A stretch of DNA of 64,000 bases from Gemmatimonadota bacterium (GTDB lineage Bacteria > Gemmatimonadota > Gemmatimonadetes > Gemmatimonadales > Gemmatimonadaceae). A program made the position numbers and the translations under genes. The DNA lies in NCBI GenBank assembly GCA_016712265.1, contig JADJRJ010000030.1, forward strand, positions 310,001-374,000, in the 5' to 3' direction. How positions within the stretch are numbered: position 1 is the first letter of the stretch; every line of letters starts with the position of its first letter. Below, piece by piece: positions 54,077 through 62,154 of this stretch. The notes under the pieces are model-generated. The model did not search any database and was not told the origin of the DNA. It worked only from the letters and a program-made list of their open reading frames with translations.

Positions 54077-54634
54077 TCACGTCGGCGGACGCGGCCCCAG
54101 TCGCTTCTTGATCCGCTCCAGCTCGGCCGTCGTCCGATCCAGCTCGTCCGTCAACTTGCGGAGCTCTTCCTCGCGTGCCCGGACGCGCTGCTCCGAGTTG
54201 GTGCGGATCGTCCCCAGCACCGCCGACATCGAGTCGGCGGTCTCGATCAACCGCCGGAGCACCCGCGCCTCCACGGCGCGTGGGCCCTGGGCACCGGCGG
54301 CGATCGCGGCGTCCAGCAATCCCAGGCGCTCGCTGTACTGAAAGCGCGGGTTGAGCGGGTCCGCGGCGAAGATCGCGCGCCACAGGGCGGCGTCCACCGC
54401 CTCACCCGTACCCTCGTGCTGCAAACCGTGGGTGATCAACATCCGATCGGCCCGCTCCCACTCGCCGCCCTCTGCGGCCTTGGCGGCATTGGTCAACACG
54501 ACGGGCCACTCGGACAGGGCCGCGGGTGCCACGGCGACGGCGACGGCGGGGGTCACGGGCAGGGGGACGGGGAGCGGAGCAGGCGCGGTGCGACAGGCCA
54601 GGACGATCAGGAGGGCCGAAATGGCGGACTTCAT
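54077..54634 (-). CDS. Lipoprotein with C-terminal coiled coil
   Basis: A 185-residue protein with a lipobox VLAC (Cys14). An Ala/Pro/Val-rich linker follows, then a helical middle region (EWERADRMLITHGLQHEG) and a C-terminal coiled coil (EEELRKLTDELDRTTAELERIKKRL). Its start overlaps the stop of the histidine kinase gene by 4 bases, so the two are co-translated. Coupling to a membrane sensor suggests a periplasmic partner of that kinase. Family unknown. Confidence 0.7.
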   Translation of the reverse strand: MKSAISALLIVLACRTAPAPLPVPLPVTPAVAVAVAPAALSEWPVVLTNAAKAAEGGEWERADRMLITHGLQHEGTGEAVDAALWRAIFAADPLNPRFQYSERLGLLDAAIAAGAQGPRAVEARVLRRLIETADSMSAVLGTIRTNSEQRVRAREEELRKLTDELDRTTAELERIKKRLGPRPPT

Positions 54635-56121
54635 GCGGGGGTAGGGTCAGAGTCGCGCCCGGTCGGGACGCGGCCGGCGGTGGAGCGGACCGGAAGGTGG
54701 ATCGTGAACGAGGTGCCGACGCCAACGGCGCTCTGCACGGTAATCCCGCCGCCATGAGCCATCGCGATCCCCTTGGCGATCGCCAGCCCCAACCCGGTGC
54801 CTTTCAGCCCGGTGGTCTGGTTGTCGGCGGTGTAGAACTTCTCGAACACGTAGGGGAGTTGCGCGGCCGGGATCCCGGCACCGGTGTCGGCAACGGTCAG
54901 TTGGACGCCGTCGGCGTCTGCCTTGACCAGGAGGCGCACGGCACCACCACGCGGGGTGAACTTGAAGGCGTTGGACAGGAGGTTACCCAACACTTCGTTG
55001 ATCTGTTCCGGGTCCCAGGTGACCTCGGCCGGCAGCGTCCCGTCGCGCGTGACCTCAAAGGTCACCTCGCGCTGGATGGCCAGCACCCGAAAGGTGCGCT
55101 CGAGGTCGCTGAGGAAGGCAGGGAGGGGGATGGGACGTGGATCGATGCGTCCGCCACCGGCTTCGAAGCGGGAGACGTCCAGCAAGCCGCGCACAAGTCG
55201 GCCGAGCGCCTTGCCCTGGGCGGCGAGGGTGTCCACGACCTCGGTCTGCCGTTCGGTGAGCGGGCCGTAGACGTTTTCCTTCAGCAACTGCAGGTACCCG
55301 GTGATGACGTTGATCGGTGTCTTGAGCTCGTGCGACGCGACCGACACAAACTCGGCCTTGAGTCGGTCCAGCTCGCGCAGCTGCATGGCCATCGAGTTGT
55401 ACGACGCCGCCAGTCGGCCGAACTCATCACGGCGCGAGGCGGCGATGCCTAACGGGTGGCCAAAGTCACCCCCGGAGACGGCGCGCATCCCGGCATCCAG
55501 TTCGTCGATGGGGCCGGAAATGGACTGGGTGAGCCAGAGGCCGATAAGCACGGCGAGCACGCCGGCCGCCGCGACCAGGAAGAGGGCGGTGCGCCGCGCG
55601 GCTTCGGTCTGCTGGGCGATGGCACCCACCCGCTCGCGGGTCTGCTCCTGCAGCGCCTGCTCTGTGAGGGCGAGGATGCGTTCGACCTCGACGACGGCCG
55701 GAGCGACCTCACGGTCGATGATGGAATCGGCGAGCGCCGTGCGACCGGAGGCGGCCAGGCGCATGGCGGCGTTGGCCTCATCGCCCACAATACGCAGCGC
55801 CGTGCGCATGCGCGGGAGGGTGGCAGACGAGGTGATGCCGCCCAGGGAGTCGATGTGACTCCGCAGGGTATCCAGCCGTGCGGTGAACTGCGCCTCGGTC
55901 TGCGCCGTGGGGAAAAGCGAGATGAAGTTCCGGGTCTGGTTGACTTCCTGGATGGAGGTCCGGGCGCGGCCAAGGAACACCGCGGCGCGGAACTCGACGT
56001 CACTCAAGCGTTCGGTGTCGGCGCGCAGGTGCTGCACCGAGCGCAGGGCCAGGGTCAGCGGCACCCCCATGACGAGGGCGATCGCGGCAATGCCGAGGGC
56101 CAGGCGCGTTCGGAGCGTCAT
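54631..56121 (-). CDS. Membrane sensor histidine kinase (HAMP-HisKA-HATPase), orphan
   Basis: A 496-residue kinase. The first membrane helix spans about residues 7-26. A helical periplasmic sensor domain (30-178) follows, resembling four-helix-bundle receptor domains. The second membrane helix is 180-199, then a HAMP domain (SGPIDELDAGMRAVSGGDF). The HisKA domain has His264 in SHELKTP, and the catalytic domain has NLLSNAFKFTPRGG, DTGAGIP and GTGLGLAIAKGI. No response regulator is encoded beside it; its only partner is the lipoprotein at 54077. It is transcribed away from asnS. Confidence 0.92.
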   Translation of the reverse strand: MTLRTRLALGIAAIALVMGVPLTLALRSVQHLRADTERLSDVEFRAAVFLGRARTSIQEVNQTRNFISLFPTAQTEAQFTARLDTLRSHIDSLGGITSSATLPRMRTALRIVGDEANAAMRLAASGRTALADSIIDREVAPAVVEVERILALTEQALQEQTRERVGAIAQQTEAARRTALFLVAAAGVLAVLIGLWLTQSISGPIDELDAGMRAVSGGDFGHPLGIAASRRDEFGRLAASYNSMAMQLRELDRLKAEFVSVASHELKTPINVITGYLQLLKENVYGPLTERQTEVVDTLAAQGKALGRLVRGLLDVSRFEAGGGRIDPRPIPLPAFLSDLERTFRVLAIQREVTFEVTRDGTLPAEVTWDPEQINEVLGNLLSNAFKFTPRGGAVRLLVKADADGVQLTVADTGAGIPAAQLPYVFEKFYTADNQTTGLKGTGLGLAIAKGIAMAHGGGITVQSAVGVGTSFTIHLPVRSTAGRVPTGRDSDPTPA

Positions 56122-56152
56122 GGTCGGCTACGTGCGTTTGTGTTCATGCGTG

Positions 56153-56180
56153 TTGCCGCCTTTCCCGTGGATCGCATAAC
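56153..56180 (+). promoter_or_regulatory. Possible asnS promoter
   Basis: TTGCCG (56153-56158), a 16-base spacer and CATAAC (56175-56180) lie in the 95-base divergent interval between the histidine kinase and asnS. Each box matches the sigma-70 consensus at four positions, and a 16-base spacing is short, so confidence is low. Confidence 0.35.
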
Positions 56181-56216
56181 TTCCCGATTCCTGACGTCCT
56201 TTCACCAAGCCCTTTC

Positions 56217-57518
56217 GTGTCAACAACCTACGCCACCATCGCGGGTCTACCAACGTACGTCGGACAGTCGGTGACCGTCCGGGGCTGGTGTGCCCACCTG
56301 CGGTCGTCCGGCAAGATCGCCTTCATTGTGATGCGTGACGGGACCGGGCTCCTGCAGTGCGTCCTCGTCAAGAACCAGCTCGCTCCCGAGGTGTGGGAGC
56401 GCTTCGCTTCATTGACGCTCGAGACCAGTGTCTCGGTCACGGGTGAGGTGCGGGCCGAGCCGCGGGCGCCGGGGGGATATGAGATGGGAGTGACCGGGTT
56501 GAGCGTCCTGGGGGCCAGCCCGCTCGACTACCCGATCCAGCCCAAGGAACACGGGATCGACTTCCTGCTGGACCACCGGCACCTGTGGTTGAGGTCGCCA
56601 CGGCAGGTGGCCCTGATGAAGGTTCGGCACGAGATCATCAACGCCATCCATGAGTTTTACGGCGACCGGGGGTTCATCCATGTTGATACTCCCATCCTGA
56701 CGGCGGCGATCGGGGAGCGCTCCGGGCTCTTCTCGACCGAGTACTTCGAGGAAGGGAACGCCTACCTGGCCCAGACCGGGCAGCTCTACGGCGAAGCCGC
56801 GGCCGCGGCCCTGGGCCGCATCTACACCTTCGGCCCCACCTTTCGGGCCGAGAAGTCGAAGACGCGCCGGCACCTCACCGAGTTCTGGATGATGGAGCCG
56901 GAGATGGCGTTCTACGACCTCAACGATTCGCTGCAGCTCCAGGAGGAGATGCTGGTCCATATCGTCCAGCGCGTCCTCGTTAATCGCGCGGCCGAACTCA
57001 AGGAACTGGAGCGCGACACGGCCCCCCTCGAGAAGATCAAGGGTCCGTTCCCGCGGATCGACTACGGGGACGCCGTGAAGACGCTGCAGGGCAAGGGGAG
57101 TGCGATCACTTGGGGCGACGACCTCGGCGCCGAGGACGAGACGCTGCTCGTGGCGGACTATGAGACCCCGATCTTTGTCTGCAACTACCCCAAGGAGGCG
57201 AAAGCCTTCTACATGAAGGAGAATCCGGCCGATCCACGCACGGTGTTGTGTGCGGACTGCCTGGCGTCCGAGGGATATGGGGAGATCATCGGCGGCTCAC
57301 AGCGAGAGGACGACCACGACAAACTGCTCGCGCGCATCCACGAGGAAGGCTTGCCGGTGGACGCGTATGGCTGGTACCTCGACCTCCGCAAGTACGGCAC
57401 CTTTGTGCATTCCGGCTTTGGTCTCGGCCTGGAGCGCACGGTGGCCTGGGTCGCCGGCACCCCGCACATCCGCGAGTGCATCGCCTTCCCGCGGATGATG
57501 CACCGGCTGCGCCCATGA
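56217..57518 (+). CDS. asnS: Asparaginyl-tRNA synthetase
   Basis: A class IIb synthetase of 433 residues. An N-terminal OB-fold anticodon domain (VTVRGWCAHLRSSGKIAFIVMRD) precedes the catalytic core, with motif 1 around FYGDRGFIHVDTP. Motif 2 is TFGPTFRAEKSKTRRHLTEFWMMEPEMA, a form typical of AsnRS rather than AspRS. Motif 3 is GFGLGLERTVAWVAG. The start is GTG 56217 (MSTTYATIAG). Presence of AsnRS means Asn-tRNA can be made directly. The DinB-like gene overlaps its end by 4 bases. Confidence 0.95.
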   Translation: MSTTYATIAGLPTYVGQSVTVRGWCAHLRSSGKIAFIVMRDGTGLLQCVLVKNQLAPEVWERFASLTLETSVSVTGEVRAEPRAPGGYEMGVTGLSVLGASPLDYPIQPKEHGIDFLLDHRHLWLRSPRQVALMKVRHEIINAIHEFYGDRGFIHVDTPILTAAIGERSGLFSTEYFEEGNAYLAQTGQLYGEAAAAALGRIYTFGPTFRAEKSKTRRHLTEFWMMEPEMAFYDLNDSLQLQEEMLVHIVQRVLVNRAAELKELERDTAPLEKIKGPFPRIDYGDAVKTLQGKGSAITWGDDLGAEDETLLVADYETPIFVCNYPKEAKAFYMKENPADPRTVLCADCLASEGYGEIIGGSQREDDHDKLLARIHEEGLPVDAYGWYLDLRKYGTFVHSGFGLGLERTVAWVAGTPHIRECIAFPRMMHRLRP

Positions 57519-58075
57519 GCACGACCGGGGTAGGCCCCGACGCGCTGGGCGCGAAGTTCATCGAACGCTGTCGCTATTACCTCGGCGAGGAGTATCCGGC
57601 CAAGATCCGGGCGGTGCTCGAGGTGATCCCCGACGAGGCGCTCTGGTGGCGCCCGAACATCTGGTCGAATTCGGTGGGGAACCTGGTGCTGCACCTCTGC
57701 GGGAACGTGCGGCAGTGGGTGGTCTCGGGGATTGGTGGGGTGACCGATGTACGCAAGCGCGATGAGGAGTTTGCGGCGAGGGAGGGGTACAGCGCGGAGG
57801 AGCTGCGCGGGATCCTCGACGAGACGATCCGCGAGGTCGAGGCGACCCTGGCCGCGCTGCCAGTGGACGAGTTGATGAAGCAGCGGCTGATTCAGGGACG
57901 CGACACCCTGGTCATGTCGGCGCTGTTCCATGTCGTGGAGCACTTCTCGACGCACACGGGCCAGATCGTCTGGTTAGGCAAGATGTGGTCGGGGGCGGGG
58001 TCGATCCGGTTCTACGACGACGCGAACAACGCGGCACCGCTGTTTCTGGGGCCGGGGCGGAGCGATATCCAATAG
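57515..58075 (+). CDS. DinB/DUF1572-like four-helix-bundle protein
   Basis: A 186-residue, all-helical protein. Three histidines suited to metal binding are seen in LVLHLCGNVRQWV (His) and HVVEHFSTHTGQIVWLG (His), the typical DinB/YfiT pattern. Many members are metal-dependent thiol transferases (for example using bacillithiol); this one's substrate is unknown. ATG 57515 overlaps the asnS stop; the longer frame is within asnS. It is followed by the palindromic repeats. Confidence 0.78.
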   Translation: MSTTGVGPDALGAKFIERCRYYLGEEYPAKIRAVLEVIPDEALWWRPNIWSNSVGNLVLHLCGNVRQWVVSGIGGVTDVRKRDEEFAAREGYSAEELRGILDETIREVEATLAALPVDELMKQRLIQGRDTLVMSALFHVVEHFSTHTGQIVWLGKMWSGAGSIRFYDDANNAAPLFLGPGRSDIQ

Positions 58076-58446
58076 GGGGACAGCAACTCAACTGCGAAGC
58101 ACGGGCGGCACGAGCAGCCCGCGCGCGGTGCCGTGCTTCCCGTGCCGCTCGTACTGCCCGTGCTACTCGTACTGCGCAGTGGCGGTTCGCTGATATTGAG
58201 GCCGCGAGAAACCGTCCCCTCCACTGCGAAGCACGGGCGGCACGGGCAGCCCGCGCAGCACGAGGGGCACGCGTTGAGTCCCGTACTCCCCGTGCTGCTC
58301 GTACCGCCCGTGCTACTCGTGCCGCGCAGTGGCAGTATCGCTCTTGCCGTACCACATCCCGACCGCGGTCTCTTGCCCCGCCTCCTTGCGCATCTGCCCC
58401 CCGGGGGGGATTCTTCCGCGGCATTTTCCCCGAGGACTCCTCCCGC
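58076..58446 (+). repeat. 371-base gene-free interval holding palindromic repeats B and C
   Basis: No gene is supported here. Copy B spans about 58091-58183 and copy C about 58221-58333. Each has a left arm beginning ACTGCGAAGCACGGGCGGC and a right arm ending in CGCAGTGGC. Left arms carry GCACGG-type 9-nt units; right arms carry the reverse form CYCGTRCYR. By hand, about 40 of 53 positions of the C arms can pair, plus some G-T pairs. A perfect C6/G6 palindrome lies at 58397-58408. The remaining 58334-58446 has no clear promoter. The open frame reading through gives Arg-Ala-rich runs, which I regard as non-coding. Confidence 0.7.
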
Positions 58447-60045
58447 ATGTCGTCCGACAACAAAGAGCAGTGGGGCTCAAAACTGGGCGTGATCCTGGCG
58501 GTTGCCGGGTCGGCCGTCGGTTTGGGCAACTTCCTGCGATTCCCTGGCCAGGCTGCCGCGAATGGTGGCGGCGCGTTCCTCATCCCGTACTTCTGCGCCC
58601 TGTTCCTGCTCGGCATCCCGATCGGGTGGGCCGAGTGGTCGATGGGGCGGTACGGCGGCAAGAAGGGGCTGCACTCGGCCCCGGCCATCATGGGATTGTT
58701 TGCAAAGGGGTCTGCAGGGCGGTACCTGGGGATCGTTGGGGTGTTGATCCCGCTCGGCGTGGCGTTCTACTACACGTTCATTGAAACGTGGACCTTCGGG
58801 TACTTCCTGAAGTACCTCACCGGTGGCGTCGGGGTGGACCCGAGTGCGCCTGTCTCGGACCAGGTGGCGGCGTCCTCCGCGTTCTATCGCTCCTTCACGG
58901 GGGCGGACCAGGACGGCGTTTTGTTCACGGGTGACTCGAAGTTTACGGTGATCTCCTGGGTCATTGTGTTCGGCCTGAACTTGTACCTGCTGTTCCGTGG
59001 GCTGTCCAAGGGGATTGAGAAGTTTGTTTCGTATGCGATGCCCACGATGGCCGTCATTGCGGTCGGTGTACTGATCCGCGTGCTGACGCTCGGGACCCCG
59101 GATCCTTCGATGCCAGACCAGAACGTCATGAACGGTCTGGGATATCTCTGGAATCCGAACTACTCGAAGCTCGGCGAGGCGCAGACCTGGCTCGCCGCGG
59201 CCGGCCAGATCTTCTTCTCCCTCTCGGTCGGGTTCGGCGTGATCATCAACTACGCGTCGTACATGAAGAAGAATGACGACGTGGCGCTTTCGGGGTTGAC
59301 GGCATCGGCGACCAATGAGCTGTTCGAGGTGGGATTTGGCGGCATGATCACACTGACGGCGGCGTTTGTCTTTCTGGGAGTCAGCGGGACCACGGCGGCG
59401 GTAGCCACCGGTTCGTTCTCGCTCGGGTTCGCCACGCTGCCCGTCGTCTTTGCCCAGATGGGTCCGGCGGGGAACATCGTGGGAGCGGCGTGGTTCTTCA
59501 TGCTCTTTCTCGCCGCGATCACCAGTTCCTTGTCGATGTACCAGCCGGCCGTGGCCCTGGTGAAGGAAGCGCTGGGATGGGCCCACGGAAAGGCGACCGG
59601 ACTCATCGCCGCGCTCGGGACCGTCGGTGCCGTTCTCACGCTCTGGTTCACGCAGAACGGGACCTTCTGGAATACGATGGACTTCTGGGTTGGAACGCTG
59701 CTCATCTTCGTGATGGCTGGGATCCAGATCATCTACTTCTCATGGGTCTTCGGGCTGGAGCGGGGGTGGAAGGAAATTCATGCGGGCGCGTCGATTCAGA
59801 TTCCCACGGTGTACAAGGTCGTGATGAAGTACGTCGCGCCGGCCTACCTGATCATCGTCTTCGTCGCGTTCTGCTTCCAGAATCTCGTGCCGTCGCTTCA
59901 GGCGGCGTGGGCGACCACTGGTTCGCGCATGGCGATGCTCACGATCGTCGGCTTGGTCGTCTTCCTCCTGGCGCTCGTTGCCGTGGGCGAGAAACGTTGG
60001 CGCGCGCAGGGCCTTGATATCGACGACCGTCAACCCGCGGACTGA
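58447..60045 (+). CDS. Na+-dependent amino-acid symporter, NSS/SNF (LeuT) family
   Basis: A 532-residue polytopic transporter with about twelve hydrophobic segments. TM1 carries the Na+/substrate motif GSAVGLGNFLRFPGQAAANGGGAF, and GIPIGWAEWSMGRYGG and the segment after TM6 (FFSLSVGFGVIINYASY) also fit LeuT-type proteins. Such carriers import amino acids or related compounds using the sodium gradient. ATG 58447 is chosen because upstream the frame crosses the palindromic repeats. The MetS-like small subunit gene that follows points to a methionine/alanine-type MetPS system, although the substrate is inferred from the family. Confidence 0.93.
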   Translation: MSSDNKEQWGSKLGVILAVAGSAVGLGNFLRFPGQAAANGGGAFLIPYFCALFLLGIPIGWAEWSMGRYGGKKGLHSAPAIMGLFAKGSAGRYLGIVGVLIPLGVAFYYTFIETWTFGYFLKYLTGGVGVDPSAPVSDQVAASSAFYRSFTGADQDGVLFTGDSKFTVISWVIVFGLNLYLLFRGLSKGIEKFVSYAMPTMAVIAVGVLIRVLTLGTPDPSMPDQNVMNGLGYLWNPNYSKLGEAQTWLAAAGQIFFSLSVGFGVIINYASYMKKNDDVALSGLTASATNELFEVGFGGMITLTAAFVFLGVSGTTAAVATGSFSLGFATLPVVFAQMGPAGNIVGAAWFFMLFLAAITSSLSMYQPAVALVKEALGWAHGKATGLIAALGTVGAVLTLWFTQNGTFWNTMDFWVGTLLIFVMAGIQIIYFSWVFGLERGWKEIHAGASIQIPTVYKVVMKYVAPAYLIIVFVAFCFQNLVPSLQAAWATTGSRMAMLTIVGLVVFLLALVAVGEKRWRAQGLDIDDRQPAD

Positions 60046-60047
60046 CC

Positions 60048-60215
60048 ATGCTGATGATCCAGGAAACAGCGCAAGCCGCTCAACCGCTGACTGCGGCGGG
60101 CTGGGCCACGATGATCTTTTCCCTCTCCGTGGTGTGGGGCGGGGCGTTCTGGTGCTTCCGTCGGGTGCTGCAGTCGCCGCAGGACGAGAAGGCGCCGGTC
60201 GGGCTCGGCGCGTAG
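60048..60215 (+). CDS. metS: MetS-like small subunit of the NSS transporter
   Basis: A 55-residue ORF beginning two bases after the transporter stop. It has a polar, Gln/Ala-rich start (MLMIQETAQAAQPLTAAG), one membrane helix (WATMIFSLSVVWGGAFWCF) and a basic, charged tail (RRVLQSPQDEK). This size and layout match the MetS small subunits that accompany NSS family MetP transporters. It was found from position, a clean frame and topology. Confidence 0.75.
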   Translation: MLMIQETAQAAQPLTAAGWATMIFSLSVVWGGAFWCFRRVLQSPQDEKAPVGLGA

Positions 60216-60232
60216 CACGTCGATGACACCAC

Positions 60233-60257
60233 GGTGCCCCGGCCTGACCGGGGCGCC
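60233..60257. terminator. Hairpin between convergent metS and mazG
   Basis: GGTGCCCCGG (60233-60242) pairs with CCGGGGCGCC (60248-60257) across CCTGA, a 10-bp stem with one G-T pair. It is placed between the ends of two converging genes, so it may stop transcription from both sides. No long T-run follows on either strand. Confidence 0.55.
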
Positions 60258-60265
60258 GCTCAAGG

Positions 60266-61030
60266 CTACTTGTCGGTCTCAGTAGCCTTCACCTCGTCCC
60301 AAAGCGGATCGAGAACGGCCAGCCCCGCCGACTTCACATCGATGTCGCGGCTGGCCGCGAGTCGTTCCATGGCCGTGAACCGGCGCGTGAACTTCGCGTT
60401 CGCCCGATCGAGGGCGAGCCCGGCATGGACCCCGGTCTTGCGGCAGAGATTCACCACGGAGAACAGCAGGTCGCCGAGTTCACCCTCGAGCCGGTCGTGT
60501 CGTCCCGGTTGCTCGGCGGGCTCGGCCAACACCGCCCGAACCTCTGCCAGTTCCTCGGCGACCTTGTCGGCCGGACCCTCGACGTCGTCCCAGTCGAACC
60601 CGACGCCGGCCGCCCGGTCCTGAAGCCGGTGAGCGCGGTGCAGGGCGGGGAGGCCTGAGGCGAGCCCATCCTCGATGGAGCCACGGCGCGCGGCCTTCAT
60701 CGTCTCCCAGTCCTGCCGAATCCCATCGCCGTAGAGGTGGGGATGCCGCCGGTGCATCTTGGCGATCAGACCGCTGGCGACATCGCCGATGTCGAAGGCG
60801 CCGCGGTCTTCCGCGACCACCGAGTGAAAGAGAACCTGGAGCAGGACATCGCCCAGTTCCTCCTTCATGTGGGTGTCGTCGCCGGCTCGGAGGGCGTCGT
60901 CCAGCTCGTGCGCTTCCTCCACGAGGTAGGGGCGCAGCGAGTCATGGGTTTGCGCCGCATCCCACTCGCAGCGGGCTCGCAAGTCCTTCATCAGGACGAG
61001 CGTATCTTCAAGTGTGGCCTTGGGTTGCAT
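60266..61030 (-). CDS. mazG: Nucleoside triphosphate pyrophosphohydrolase MazG
   Basis: MazG hydrolyses (d)NTPs to NMPs and pyrophosphate, cleansing the pool and lowering ppGpp in E. coli. The 254-residue protein has two MazG-type helical domains. The first has the metal ligands EEAHE (39-43) and EELGD (57-61), and the second a weaker EELAEVR...GELGDLLFSVVNL set. That is the usual two-domain bacterial form. It is transcribed divergently from alr; its start codon region overlaps the alr promoter's -35. A nucleotide hydrolase near deoB and cdd fits with nucleoside metabolism but could be coincidence. Confidence 0.95.
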   Translation of the reverse strand: MQPKATLEDTLVLMKDLRARCEWDAAQTHDSLRPYLVEEAHELDDALRAGDDTHMKEELGDVLLQVLFHSVVAEDRGAFDIGDVASGLIAKMHRRHPHLYGDGIRQDWETMKAARRGSIEDGLASGLPALHRAHRLQDRAAGVGFDWDDVEGPADKVAEELAEVRAVLAEPAEQPGRHDRLEGELGDLLFSVVNLCRKTGVHAGLALDRANAKFTRRFTAMERLAASRDIDVKSAGLAVLDPLWDEVKATETDK

Positions 61031-61053
61031 AGTCTCCTCTCGAGTCCTATACT
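61025..61053 (+). promoter_or_regulatory. Promoter of the alr-deoB-cdd-BMC operon
   Basis: TTGCAT (61025-61030), a 17-base spacer and TATACT (61048-61053, 5/6) are positioned for a start near 61060, just upstream of alr. The -35 overlaps the mazG initiation codon on the opposite strand, so expression of the two may interfere. Confidence 0.5.
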
Positions 61054-61077
61054 ACCCGACCCTTCGACCCGGGGTCA

Positions 61078-62154
61078 ATGGATTCGCGAACGTCGCGCGC
61101 GTGGGTTGAGGTCGACCTCGAGGCGGTCCGGCGCAACGCCCGCACGATCGCGCTTCAGGCTGGTCGCCCCCTGATCCCGATGGTCAAGGCGGACGCCTAC
61201 GGACTCGGTGCCGTGCCGGTCGCGCGGGCCCTCCTCCCCGAACAGCCTTGGGGCTTTGGCGTGGCGACGGTGGCCGAGGCCGCCGAGCTGCGCGCAGCTG
61301 GGATGGCAGGTCGCATCCTGATCTTCAGCCCGACGCTGCCGTGGGACTTCGCGGCCATCCGTGAAGTTGGTGCGACGCCGACGCTGGGTAGCCCGGCGAC
61401 TATCGACACCTGGATCGCGACTGGCGGTGGCGCGTGGCACCTCGCAATCGACACTGGGATGCACCGCGCTGGGATCGAGTGGCACCGGGTCGGGGAGGTC
61501 GCCGATCAGGTACGCACTTTCCCGCCGGAGGGTGCCTTCACGCACTTCCACTCGGCGGACGCCAATGACGGGTCGATGGCTGTCCAGCAGGACCGATTTC
61601 GTCAGGCGCTGGCGGCCCTCCCGGCGCGCCCAGGTCTCCTGCACGCGGAAAACAGTCCGGGGGTCGAGCGGCAAGCGCCTTCGCCGTGGGACATCGTGCG
61701 GCCCGGGGTTTTCCTGTATGGGGTGGGTGGTGCGAGCGGTTCCGCGATACAGCCGGACCCGGTGGCCCACCTCCGAGCCCGCGTCGTCGACCTGCACGAA
61801 GTACAGGCGGGAGAAGGAGTGTCCTATGGCGCGACGTGGAAGGCGGAGCGTCCATCTCGCATCGCGACGTTGCCGATTGGATACGCCGACGGGTACCGGC
61901 GCGCCTTTTCTTCCCGCGGCATGGTGCTCCTGAACGGACGCCGTGCTCCCGTGGTGGGACGCGTGACGATGGACATGACCATGGTCGACGTCACCAACGT
62001 CCCCTGCGCGGTGGGCGATGTGGCAACCCTGTTGGGGCGCGCGGGTGACGATCATCTGGACATCAACGTGATCGCAGAGGAGGTCGGCCTGTTGTCATAC
62101 GAATTGCTGGTCGGCCTCAAGCTGCGCGTCCCCCGGATCTACGTGGGGGCGTGA
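61078..62154 (+). CDS. alr: Alanine racemase
   Basis: Alr interconverts L- and D-alanine with PLP, supplying D-Ala to peptidoglycan. The 358-residue fold-type III enzyme has the PLP lysine Lys37 in MVKADAYG, the catalytic tyrosine Tyr250 in GVSYGATW, and the conserved IGYADGY and VGRVTMDMTMVDVT motifs. ATG 61078 is the first start after the promoter. Its stop overlaps the deoB start. Alr at the head of a nucleoside/BMC group is unexpected functionally, and may simply reflect genome compaction. Confidence 0.96.
   Translation: MDSRTSRAWVEVDLEAVRRNARTIALQAGRPLIPMVKADAYGLGAVPVARALLPEQPWGFGVATVAEAAELRAAGMAGRILIFSPTLPWDFAAIREVGATPTLGSPATIDTWIATGGGAWHLAIDTGMHRAGIEWHRVGEVADQVRTFPPEGAFTHFHSADANDGSMAVQQDRFRQALAALPARPGLLHAENSPGVERQAPSPWDIVRPGVFLYGVGGASGSAIQPDPVAHLRARVVDLHEVQAGEGVSYGATWKAERPSRIATLPIGYADGYRRAFSSRGMVLLNGRRAPVVGRVTMDMTMVDVTNVPCAVGDVATLLGRAGDDHLDINVIAEEVGLLSYELLVGLKLRVPRIYVGA

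Noticed and set aside
56122..56216. T-box or other riboswitch before asnS
   Set aside because: The interval is only 95 bases and lacks a visible T-box sequence, specifier loop or terminator.
57985..58446. Upstream extension of the transporter frame with Arg-Ala-Ala repeats
   Set aside because: It reads through the palindromic repeats; the Arg/Ala pattern is simply the 9-nt periodicity. The transporter N terminus at 58447 fits LeuT proteins.
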